7,518 nt of DNA from Candidatus Aalborgicola bjergmarkensis (GCA_016708725.1 JADJFE010000029.1:1-7518); one strand, 5' to 3'; shown: positions 1 through 7,518, counted from the stretch's first letter. The notes: generated by a model not told the origin, from the letters alone. Made by a program: numbers and translations.

Positions 1-386
1 GGCCTGCGGGTGCGCCTTGTTCAGCGCACAGGTCTCGCGCCAACTGCGACGAATCTCGGCACGGGCGCGTTCCAGCACTTCCTCGTTATTGGGTTCTCCC
101 ACAGCACCAGGTCTTCGATGATTTTGAATAGCCGCTTGCGCTCAATCTCGGCTGCGGCCTTGTTCATCCCATATTTGAAGCCGCCGCCTTGTTGAAAACC
201 GGGGTCATTGACCATCTGGGCGAAGATGACGGCACGCGCAGCCGCCAGCGGACGACGTGCCCACCACAGGTGCAGCGTGCTCGGGTGGCCGTGGCGGATG
301 GACTTCTCGCGGGCGCAGGCGGCGTTGATGGCATCCAGCGGGAGGGCAACTTCGATGAGTTTTTTTGGGGTTTTGATGGGGGTCAT
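1..386 (-). CDS. DUF1156 adenine-specific DNA methyltransferase, N-terminal part, frameshifted, runs off the window
   Basis: This is the N-terminus of a DUF1156-type N6-adenine DNA methyltransferase, the family of Zn-ribbon methylases found in BREX type 3 and related anti-phage loci, where the enzyme is expected to mark self DNA. The start ATG (386-384) is followed by KKLIEVALPLDAINAACARE and then by HPSTLHLWWARRPLAAARA, which are the hallmark opening segments of the family. The frame breaks near 90-93: the upstream frame gives LVLWEN and the next frame resumes with NNEEVLERARAEIRRSW, so one base is missing (restoring it gives WENTNNEEVL). That second frame stays open to base 1. The catalytic NPPY-type motif lies outside the window. 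AAGGA at 401-397, 10 nt before the ATG, is a good ribosome binding site, and the ATG lies 3 nt after the stop of the HEPN/zinc gene. The family call is sure; membership of a named system is not. Confidence 0.88.
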
Positions 387-389
387 TGG

Positions 390-1292
390 TCAGTCGTCCT
401 TGCCCATCTGGTGCCCAATGCTGCCGCCACAGATTTCACATCCCCATTCTTCAGAGCAATCAAAGCGGTCGCACAAGTTATCTTCAAGCCACCACTCACT
501 ACAGTAACTCACACTGGACCACGCGCCATGTGAGCGCCACAACCTGTGCAGCGTGACCCAGCCTGCTGGCACCATTACGGCTTCTGCGCCACACGTCGGG
601 CAGTCGAGTTTGGGAACAGATTCCTCCACTGGTCAGGTCATGGTGGGAAATGTGCTCATACCCACACAAAAGGCATCTCTCGTCTAAAACCGTGTGCATT
701 TCGCATGCCTCACAGTGAAGAGAGCTTTCCTGGATTGGCAGTCTTGGATGTCTTGCTCAGCCTGTTTCAGATAACTCTTTAAAACAAGCAGCGCTGCATC
801 CATTTCATCGTGTTGCCATGAATGTTTAGCGAACACTGCTTGGAATCTGATGTCTGCTCGCAGCAGACGCAGCGCGTGCCAGCCACGCGAGAGGTCAGTA
901 GCGATCGTTTTTTTCCCGGACACCGTTTGCAAATCAGGGTGATAGAAATGCATCAACTTGTTGCGATGGACTCGAATGCGGTTAACCGCCTTTTCTGCGT
1001 CAGCAGACAACGGCTTCTGAGCGAATACCGCCAACCTCTTGAAAGCCTGATCTGCGCCAATCGTCTTTGCCGTGCCTTTGTCCAACTTCGCTTGTTCTGC
1101 ATCACCCGGTTCATCGAACACCAAACGCCAATCCTCGTGAAGCACCATGGCCTTGAGAATGATTTCAAGCCCACAGTAGAAATCTGTAAGCGCAAAGTCG
1201 AAGTCGTTCTTCGAGAAGGCATCAAGGCCACGCCTCAAATAGCGCAACCCGTTCGCCAGCATGTTTTCGAGGTGATTGGGTGATGTAGTCAT
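390..1292 (-). CDS. HEPN-like domain protein with C-terminal zinc-ribbon cysteine pairs, two frameshifts
   Basis: The gene starts at ATG 1292-1290, preceded by AGGGGA at 1306-1301, and reads about 300 residues once two frameshifts are repaired. Residues 1-140 are helical and contain FALTDFYCGLEIILKAM and the motif RNKLMH (R110-x4-H115, bases 965-948), which is the R-x4-6-H signature of HEPN domains, many of which are RNases or toxins. The frame then breaks at an A run (728-726; one A appears missing). The next frame supplies CEAC (714-703) and CLLC (675-664). It breaks again near 630 (one extra base), and the third frame supplies CPTC (602-591) and CEIC (440-429) before the stop at 392-390. 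The four CxxC pairs falling in consecutive order across the breaks are the main evidence for one protein. Without repair the first frame ends at 684. Substrate and exact HEPN subfamily are unknown; nuclease activity is an inference from the motif. Confidence 0.75.
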
Positions 1293-1306
1293 GGTGTGTT
1301 TCCCCT
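1289..1306 (-). promoter_or_regulatory. ATGA stop/start overlap with Shine-Dalgarno site for the HEPN/zinc gene
   Basis: The helicase stop TGA (1291-1289) and the HEPN ATG (1292-1290) share an ATGA overlap. AGGGGA at 1306-1301 sits 8 nt before that ATG, inside the last helicase codons. This arrangement fixes the HEPN start and suggests translational coupling of the two proteins. Confidence 0.8.
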
Positions 1307-4300
1307 GTTGAGTAATTCGTTCAAATCCAGATTGATACTCGTCACAGCCCAATCCGGCTCCTGAGTGAAGGGTTTGGTCACATAAAACGGCCCCTCGCAC
1401 TGGTCACCATCCACCAGCACAATCGCCAGCATGAATTTGTCTTGCTGGTTGAGCCCGTACAAAATTTCGTTACGGGTCACGGTGATGGTGGTAGCCCCCT
1501 TGGCGCGGCCTTTGACCTCGATGTGGCGAGAAGGTGGCAACCTGCCGTCCACGGGCTGGGGCTGGCTGGTCACGTCCCAGCCGCACTTTTGCGCCGATAC
1601 GTCGGTCACGTCGCTGGCCCAGGGCGCGCTCAAAGTTCATCACGGCGTGCATGGCGGCCCATTCGATGCGGGCTCTGGCTTGGGCATCGGCAGACCACTG
1701 CGCCTCTGATGCGGGCGTGCCTTTGCGCTGCACCAGCAGACCGGCGGGGATGACCAGCGCGCCACCGGCCACCACCGGTGTGGCGGAGATGACGTGGCGC
1801 TGGGCAAGCAGTTCGCGCTCGCGCGACTGGCGGCGTGCTGTCAGGTCGTCTATGGTGCGGCGCACGTTGTCCAACGTCAGGCGCACGTCTTTGCCAGCGG
1901 CCAGGTCGTCGCCCAGCTTGATGTAACGGTCAGACCAGTAGTTGATCTCTTTGACCAGGCGCTCGTGTACGGCGGCCAGGGTTTTGTCCACATGGGTTTC
2001 GCGGCGGGTGCGCACTTCGTCAAAATGCGCGGGCACGAGGTGGGTGGAGGCGTGGGCCAGCGCGACGTTTTCCAGGTTGCGCGCATCCGTGCCGTTCAGC
2101 CAGGGGGCTGCCAGCACGTCTGCTACCAACGCCAGATCGGCTTCGCTGATCGGTTCCAGGTCCAGGTGCGGTGCCCAGCCCGCGTAGCTGGCGTGGCCCT
2201 GCGGGTCGATGGCGACGAACTGCATGCGGCACGACACAACTTTGGACGAGTCGGCACCTTCTTTCACCGAATGGTCGAGCATGAACAGCACTTTGGGCGT
2301 GGTGAGCGCATCGCCGGGGGCCACCAGCACGCAGCCTTGCTTGAGCTTGTTGCGGTGCTGCTCCAGCACCAGGTCGGTCACCGACTGCATGAGCGGGTGG
2401 CCGGGGTGCATGAGGCTGGCCATGGGCACTGCCCACACGGTCAGCAAGGCGCACACAAGTTTTCTCGAAGCACACTCGTTCATAGCGGCGCAGCACCGGA
2501 TCAGCGTTACGCCGGTCGCGACCGGTGATTTGCCGGTCGCGCTCACGGATATGCGCGGGTACATGGGTAATCTCAAACCGGCCGGGTTCGCGCGGGCGCA
2601 GTTCGCCGCCGAGTTGTTGGAAAGCCTGGTGGAAGAAAGCGCGGATGAAGTAGGGTTGGAGCTTGCGGGCCTCGGCTTTTTCCATTTCTTCCTTCACGGC
2701 AAACAGACGCTCGGCGCTCATCACCTCTTCGCACAGGGCGTTGCGCTGGAGGATGGTTTCCAGGTGGGCGGTGTCGAGTGCGCCTTCAATCTTGGCCGTC
2801 AGGCGGGCGCGCACCTCGGGGTCTTCGCCGTAGCGAATGGCTTCAATCAGCAGGTCTTTGAGGCTTTTATCTTCAAACACTTCGCCCAGAATGTCGAACA
2901 CGCGCCCACCCAGGGCGGCGCGTTCTCCTTCCAGCTTTTCAAACAGGCGCTGGAACACATCGCCCTCGCGGGTGCCGGACGCGACCATGTTCCACAGATG
3001 GCACACCTCGGTCTGGCCGATGCGGTGGATGCGGCCAAAACGCTGCTCCAGCCGGTTCGGGTTCCAGGGCAGGTCGTAATTGACCATCAGGCTGGCGTTT
3101 TGCAGGTTGACGCCTTCACCAGCGGCATCGGTGGCCAGCAGCACGCGGGTAGCCAAGTCGTTGCGAAACAGCTCCTGCACCTTGCGGCGCTCTTCGCGCT
3201 TGATACCGCCATGGATGATGGCCACGGCATCCTCGTGCAACGCCAATCAGGCCGATGATTTTGCTGGCCAGGTAGTTCAGCGTGTCGCGGTGCTCGGTAA
3301 AGATGATGATCTTGCGTTGCCGGCCACTATCCTCGCGCATGGTGGGCGACTGCAGCAGGCTGGAGAGTTCATCCCACTTGCGGTCTTGGCCGGAATGCAC
3401 CAACTGCCGAGCCTGCTCTTCCAAATCTTCAAGAATGATGATTTCGGCTTCCAGCTCGGCGATGGTCTGGGCGGCGGTGGCCTGATCGACCACGGCCTCT
3501 TCAAAGTTTTCGTAATCGTCGGGGGACAGCGCGTCGTCGGACTCCCAAATGTCTTCCGTGGCACCGTGCATGCTGAAGGTTTGCGCCAGCGTGCCACGGA
3601 ATGCGCCGGATTGTCCGCGTGTCGCAGTTTTCGTCTTCGACGCGGCGTTGAGCTTGTGGCGGCGGCGCTGCAAGGATCGGTAGCTGGCTCCGGGGCGATG
3701 CCAGACGGCGCTGCAAGGCGGTGAGGGCAAAGCCGACCGTGCCTTTGCGCTGGCCGTCGAGCTGGTCGGCGCGGTTCATTTCGCCTTTGACGTAATCGGT
3801 GACGGCACCGTACAGCGCGGCTTCCGCATGGGAGAGCGTGGTAGCTGGCGGTGATGGCGCGCCGGTCAGGGAACAGCTTGCTGCCGTCAAAGCGCAGCAT
3901 GTCTTCCTTGACCGTGCGGCGCATCAGGTCGGTCACGTCCACCTTGTGCGCCCCGTCGCGGAACTTGCCATAAAAGCGGTCAGAGTCCAGTAGCGACAGG
4001 AAGAGCTGAAAGTCTTCTTCCTTGCCGTTGTGCGGCGTGGCGGTCATCAGCAAAAAGTGCCGCGTGATGGAGCCCAGCAATTCGCCCAGGAGAAAACGCT
4101 TGGTCTTGTTGACCTTGTTGCCGAAGTAGCTGGCCGAGAGCTTGTGGGCTTCGTCCACCACGACCAAATCCCAGCGGGAGAGGCGCAGCTTGTCTTGCAG
4201 CTCAGGGTTGCGCGAGAGTTGGACTACCCGCGCCACCATCAGGTCAATGTCGTCAAACAGGTTGCGCCGCGTGAGGCTTCCATTTGCTCGCGCGAAAACA

Positions 4301-4842
4301 GCGTGAACGACAGGCCGAATTTCTCGAACATTTCATCCTGCCACTGCTCGACCAGGCTGCCGGGCGCAACGATGAGCACGCGCTTGGCATCGGCGCGCAT
4401 CAGCAACTCACGGATGAGCAGCCCGGCCATGATGGTCTTACCCGCGCCGGGGTCGTCGGCCAGCACATAGCGCAGCGGCTGGCGCGGCAGCATGGACTCA
4501 TAAACAGCGGTGATCTGGTGCGGCAGCGGCTCCACATTGGAGGTGTGTACGGCCATCATGGGGTCGAACATGTGCGCCAGGTGGATGCGGTAGGCCTCAA
4601 CCGCCAGCTTGAACTCCGCGCCCGATGCATCAAACGCCCAGGGGCGACCGGCTTCAGCCAGGGACAGCGTGGACTCGTCGGCACGGAACAGCATGCGCTC
4701 GTGGAGCTTCCCGTCGGCCGTTTTGTAATAGACCGTGAGCGCGTTGTCGCCCACCGGCTCGGTAGTGACGATGCGCACCACTTGCCCAGGCTCTGATGCC
4801 GGTAATGGCGGCGTTTTTTTGGATGTGTTCCAGCGTAAGCAT
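1289..4842 (-). CDS. SNF2-family helicase with C-terminal DUF3883-like domain, about seven frameshifts
   Basis: A superfamily 2 helicase/translocase of the SNF2 class, about 1,180 residues when the frames are joined. Such proteins move along double-stranded DNA using ATP and are a standard part of DISARM (DrmD) and BREX type 3 loci. Helicase motifs appear in order: I, GAGKT (4448-4434, about residue 133); II, DEAH (4155-4144); III, TATPHNG (4044-4024); V, ATDAAGEGVN (about 3135-3106); VI, QRFGRIHRIGQ (3045-3013). The C-terminus carries HIEVKGRAKGATTITVTRNE (about 1525-1466), typical of DUF3883; its EVK recalls the ExK half of a PD-(D/E)xK nuclease, but that is only a resemblance. The chosen start MLTLEHIQKNAAITGI (ATG 4842-4840) joins the main frame after an extra base at 4794. 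Further breaks lie near 4267, 3840, 3690, 3240, 2460 and 1617, plus a compensated patch at 3618-3645. All segments join without an in-frame stop. It is first in the operon and divergent from the XRE gene. Confidence 0.88.
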
Positions 4843-4882
4843 GGTGGGTGTATGGTTGACCTCTCTGGCAAGCCAGAATCCG

Positions 4883-4951
4883 TCAACGTGATTATTACTA
4901 ACGTTAAAAAGCGTGACTATAAGTCAAATTAACGCTTGAGAATCACGTTGA
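4883..4951. promoter_or_regulatory. Divergent control region with long inverted repeat and half-site array
   Basis: Between the helicase ATG (4842) and the regulator ATG (4967), a perfect 11-bp inverted repeat TCAACGTGATT / AATCACGTTGA occupies 4883-4893 and 4941-4951. Inside it lie a perfect 8-bp palindrome TAACGTTA (4899-4906) and a second inverted pair AAGCGT / ACGCTT (4909-4914 and 4932-4937). All can be read as variants of one half-site, AACGTGA: at 4885, 4900 and 4910 in the plus orientation and 4930 and 4943 in the minus. This is the form expected of an operator for the adjacent XRE regulator, allowing autoregulation and control of the helicase operon. TATAAG (4918-4923) could be a -10 box for the regulator and TTGACT on the minus strand (4928-4923) a -35 for the operon, but neither has a convincing partner at normal spacing. 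Confidence 0.7.
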
Positions 4952-4966
4952 AAATAACGTCAGGGC

Positions 4967-5380
4967 ATGGAAGATGCCAAAAAACAGTTTGCGAACCAAT
5001 TACGTGAGGCCATGGTGGCTGCGGGCTATGAACCCAAACCTGCGGTACTGGAGCGGGAGTTCAATACCCGGCATTGGGGTAAGCCCATGTCGTTGCACGG
5101 CGTGCGGCTGTGGCTGTTGGGCGAAACCATGCCTGACTTTCGCAAGATGGAAACGCTCTCCAAGTGGTTGGGCGTGTCGGTGCAGCAGCTCAGCTTTGGC
5201 GGCCCCAGCGGGCGTACTGTCGAGCAGCGCCGCGCGCGCTGGGACAGCGGCATTGGCTACGAGGATCGGGATATTTTTGAGGCGTACCTGAAGCTGCCAG
5301 TGCCTCAGCGCAAACTCATCCGCGAGGTGATTTTGACCTTTGCCAAGGTGCATGGCGGGGTGGATGCTCACAGCGGATAG
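4967..5380 (+). CDS. XRE-type helix-turn-helix transcriptional regulator
   Basis: An intact 137-residue protein, and the only gene in the window readable from start to stop without repair. Residues 5-75 resemble an XRE/Cro-type DNA-binding domain: QFANQLREAMVAAGYEP, then GKPMSLHGVRLWLLGETMPD as the likely recognition region, then METLSKWLGVSVQQLSFG closing the domain. The remaining part (LPVPQRKLIREVILTFAKVH) is a short helical tail, possibly for dimer formation. The ATG at 4967 is the first possible start after an in-frame TAA at 4955; only CAGG directly before it resembles a ribosome binding site, so translation may be weak or from a short leader. It diverges from the helicase operon across an inverted-repeat array, so it probably represses that operon and itself. 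The stop codon lies within an 8-bp tandem duplication. Target and effector are unknown. Confidence 0.85.
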   Translation: MEDAKKQFANQLREAMVAAGYEPKPAVLEREFNTRHWGKPMSLHGVRLWLLGETMPDFRKMETLSKWLGVSVQQLSFGGPSGRTVEQRRARWDSGIGYEDRDIFEAYLKLPVPQRKLIREVILTFAKVHGGVDAHSG

Positions 5381-5388
5381 GCGGATAG
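5373..5388. repeat. 8-bp tandem duplication at the regulator stop codon
   Basis: GCGGATAG occurs twice in tandem (5373-5380 and 5381-5388). The first copy contains the TAG stop of the XRE gene. It may be replication slippage or the scar of an insertion event at the border between the defence genes and the mobile-element debris. Confidence 0.75.
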
Positions 5389-5441
5389 GAAATTCAACCG
5401 CACGACCCCAAGTATCGCCCCCTGACCCATCCTCAAAATCC

Positions 5442-5513
5442 CCATTCTGGCACATTGCGTGCATCGGTCTGGCAGTCGAAATGGCCTGTTTCACCGCTCG
5501 TGTGCCATTTTGG
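5442..5513. repeat. Imperfect inverted repeat downstream of the IS91-like remnant
   Basis: CCATTCTGGCACA (5442-5454) and TGTGCCATTTTGG (5501-5513) form an inverted repeat with 10 of 13 positions matching and a 46-bp spacer. It lies just beyond the stop codon of the minus-strand transposase remnant, where IS91-like elements carry their replication origin end (oriIS). It could be part of the element end; no exact boundary can be seen. TGGCAC is also the start of a sigma-54-like match, which I do not believe. Confidence 0.4.
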
Positions 5514-5555
5514 ATTGTCTTGGTGTGTCTCCGGCACGAACCTACCCGACAGCGG

Positions 5556-5895
5556 TTATGAATCGCTGGTTTTGCTCTCACCATTGCCTTGCGGCTCAAC
5601 TTCAGTCGGCGGCTGCTCTTCAGTTGCGTTCTCTGCCGCGCCAGGTTGCCCAGTCTGCACGGGTGCGGCCAGTGCCGTCACCGCATTCCGCAGAGGTGAG
5701 AGTTCGGTGCCAGCACGCCGAAATAGCGATGCCGGTGGGTGCGTGGTGGGGGTATCAGGGCTGCAATGCGATGAATCGTTCCAGTGGTGAGAACCAGTTC
5801 ATCCACTTTCCTGCCTTCTTCTTTGTCATTTGTAGGTTCATTGTGCCGGGGTCTGCATCTGCCCTTGCTTGGCCATGGCTCCAGGATAACCCTGA
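5556..5895 (-). pseudogene. C-terminal remnant of an IS91/IS801-like (Y2_Tnp) transposase
   Basis: The minus strand encodes the tail of a rolling-circle type transposase, broken by several frameshifts and missing its N-terminus. The core is IAALIPPPRTHRHRYFGVLA (from 5767) continuing with PNS, then after a 2-base duplication near 5698-5701 PLRNAVTALAAP and a low-complexity acidic tail ending GESKTSDS and TAA at 5558-5556. Upstream, other frames give AMAKQGQMQTPAQ, NEPTNDKEEGRKVDELVL and PLERFIA, consistent with the segment preceding the PPPRxHRHRY block in this family. The catalytic HUH and tyrosine region is not visible, so the copy is inactive as it stands. The block of conserved residues makes the family call firm; the upstream limit is uncertain. 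Confidence 0.75.
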
Positions 5896-6222
5896 AAAAT
5901 AGCTACCCCGCGCCCACACAAGGGCTACACGCCAAAATACACGCGCAAAATGCCTTCAGTCTCACGCCAAGGGGCTTCATTGGCAGCAGCATACCCAGTC
6001 ATACCCAGTCACTGCTCAACGAACGTTAATTTAGGCTGTACGGCCCCATGGATGGCCATTAGCGGAGGCAGTCATTCTTTCGTGAGCGAAGCGTTGCCTG
6101 CATCTTTGAAATGTGGTGATTTCACCGAACCAAAATAACGAGTCAATCGGCGCATCGCCCACTCTTTCCACATCTCTGCAAGATGACCTTACCAAGATCG
6201 TGCTCGAAGGCACGATGATGGT
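5896..6222. other. Region without a recognisable gene
   Basis: About 330 bp between the two transposase remnants. Short open frames exist on both strands but none has recognisable conserved motifs. It contains a 10-bp tandem repeat at 5991-6010. The last 40 bases (about 6182-6222) can be read in one frame as DDLTKIVLEGTMMV, possibly the missing beginning of the following transposase. I see no promoter, terminator or RNA gene. Confidence 0.5.
5991..6010. repeat. 10-bp perfect tandem repeat
   Basis: ATACCCAGTC is present twice in direct tandem (5991-6000, 6001-6010) in the gene-free stretch. Two copies only; slippage or duplication at an insertion point are both possible. Confidence 0.8.
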
Positions 6223-7507
6223 GTGCTATCCACCTCACACAAGAAAATCTACCCCGCTGCCAGCGTAGACGACGCAGTCAAGACTGCTCTCGCAGAACTG
6301 TATCTCGTCCAGGCGAAGAACGGGATGACCAGGGTTGTTGCTGGTGATACGGCTTCGCCGGAATCGTACTGGCAAAGGCTGTTTGACCGCCACGTCGCCG
6401 CCGTGGAGGCAGGAGGCACGGCTATCTCCAGCGAGAAGGATCTGGACGACCGGTTAAGTTAACCGAGCAACAGCAGACGATCTTGTGGGGCTGGGTACTT
6501 GCCCAAAATCTAGGGAACCACAGGGTCGATCTGGCTGGCTTTTGTGCAAGTCCTCAGGAACTCTTCGGTGTTCCGTTCATGGCGAGTGCATCAAACTACC
6601 TGGCAAAGGGAGGTTTCGCGAGCCGAATGGCGGGGAGCAGGGTGGCTGGTTTTCGTCTCGACCAAGAGCAACAGCGGTATCTACTTTGGGATTGGGTACG
6701 GAGGATGGACTTTCCCTTCCAAGCGACAACACAGTGCAGCATCGACTTTACCCACACATCCCAGCGCAATCTGCTCCAGAGGACGTTTTCACCCAGTGGT
6801 ACCTCTCAGCCCAAGGTCGACCGCGCTATGTCGCGCTACACCAACTGCATTGTTACGTGCGTCTGGGCCGATGGCATCAACCGCACCCCCTCTGTTTTGT
6901 TCACATATAACAGCGTCTCGCGCAAGGACCGCGATCCTACTGCGCGCCGCATTGCAATCTACAAGCATATGGAGAACGAGGCCAACCGCCTTGCAGATCG
7001 ACTTTGATCGCATTGTCTACGTCGGGAACAAAACGGTTGAGACGCGCACGTTCGTTCAGGAGAGTGACGACCTGTTGAGAAGGTTTTTTGCGTACAACGA
7101 CATACCAAAAAGGAAACTATGGTTCTGAGTGACTGTGGAAACGCATTTGGCAGTGGCGTTCTCGAGGACTCAGGATTTTCTCGTCACACGCAGTATCCTC
7201 GCAGTTCACCAACACCAGCCCCAACGACAACAACCCGTACGGTGCAGCAAAGCAGTTGTGGCGTCAGTCGAGAGTTGATTTCCGTGACGATGTTTCGTCG
7301 TCCCTTCTGCTTCTAAATCTCCTCGACAAGCAGACCGTAGCGCACAGCAAATTTTGGTTTGAGTGCAACATGCTGAATCTCACGAAGGATGGCGCCGCGA
7401 GTCTAATCTTCGGAGCGGGCGAGAGGGTCTCCGATCTTGCTAAGGAGCGACTCCGCGCGTACCGTGCTTCGGTGAACGAGGATGGCAGCGATTGGGAGTC
7501 CGACTGA
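6223..7507 (+). pseudogene. DDE transposase, Tc1/mariner/IS630-like layout, four frameshifts
   Basis: A transposase-like gene read across four frame changes. Segment 1 (GTG 6223 to about 6450) is helical and unrecognised. Segment 2 (about 6450-7005) holds a probable helix-turn-helix part, KLTEQQQTILWGWVLAQN and YLAKGGFASRMAGSRVAGF, then the first catalytic candidate in CSIDFTHTSQ (D codon 6744-6746) and YTNCIVTCVWADG. Segment 3 (7005-7127) gives DFDRIVYVGNKTVETR. Segment 4 gives LSDCGNAF (second D, 7131-7133) and RHTQYP. Segment 5 gives SPNDNNPYGAAKQLWR (third acidic candidate D at 7226-7228), reminiscent of the SPDLNPIExxW block of Tc1/mariner, and ends at TGA 7505-7507. The spacing from the second to third D is about 32 residues, near the DD34D/E of that superfamily. 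No terminal inverted repeats are seen, and the right end is probably outside the window. The exact family is not recognised; the style is unlike common proteobacterial insertion sequences. Confidence 0.55.
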
Positions 7508-7518
7508 CCGACTCATTA

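Noticed and set aside
1794..2528. Plus-strand open frame of 244 codons opposite the helicase middle part
   Set aside because: Composition is histidine, valine and glycine rich as expected for a shadow frame, and the minus strand encodes a coherent helicase segment here.
2209..3258. Long plus-strand open frame of 349 codons opposite the helicase
   Set aside because: It is antisense to a stretch with helicase motifs V and VI and has no recognisable motif; long antisense frames are common in GC-rich coding DNA.
1289..4842. Programmed frameshifting as the reason for the broken helicase frames
   Set aside because: There are too many breaks, they go in both directions, and I saw no consistent slippery heptamer with a following structure.
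5448..5463. Sigma-54-like -24/-12 match (TGGCAC, then GTGCA with the right GG-N10-GC spacing)
   Set aside because: No gene follows it on the plus strand and the TGGCAC is part of an inverted repeat near the element end; a chance match is more likely.
5459..5902. Plus-strand open frame of 147 codons
   Set aside because: It is antisense to the IS91-like remnant, which has clear conserved residues; the plus-strand product has none.
6031..6213. Minus-strand open frame of 60 codons between the transposase remnants
   Set aside because: No conserved motif, no ribosome binding site, and it lies among element debris; not supported as a gene.

Overview
The window looks like a piece of an accessory (defence) island from a GC-rich bacterium, most likely a beta-proteobacterium. 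That guess rests on base composition and the general look of the regulator and helicase, not on a marker gene. No core or RNA gene is present.

Left part (1-4842, minus strand): a three-gene operon, read from right to left. First is a large SNF2-type helicase with a C-terminal DUF3883-like domain (4842 to 1289). Next is a protein with an N-terminal HEPN-like domain carrying an R-x4-H motif and a C-terminal set of zinc-ribbon cysteine pairs (1292 to 390). Last is the start of a DUF1156-type adenine-specific DNA methyltransferase (386 to beyond base 1). The first pair overlaps by ATGA and the second pair is separated by 3 nt. Helicase plus DUF1156 methylase points to a DISARM-like or BREX-type-3-like anti-phage system; the HEPN/zinc protein between them is the least familiar part.

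Middle (4843-5380): a compact divergent control region of 124 bp with a long perfect inverted repeat and five related half-sites, followed by an intact XRE-type regulator on the plus strand. The regulator probably binds the array and controls both directions.

Right part (5381-7518): mobile-element debris. A short tandem duplication at the regulator stop codon is followed by an imperfect inverted repeat. Then comes the minus-strand C-terminal remnant of an IS91/IS801-like (Y2_Tnp) transposase, about 300 bp without a recognisable gene, and a plus-strand DDE transposase gene resembling the Tc1/mariner/IS630 superfamily in layout.

A striking property of the whole window is its density of frameshifts: seven or more in the helicase, two in the HEPN gene, one in the methylase, several in the IS91 remnant and four in the DDE transposase, with no in-frame stop codon inside any of the reconstructed frames. 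This pattern fits uncorrected sequencing or assembly indels at least as well as gene decay. Only the XRE gene reads through cleanly from start to stop.
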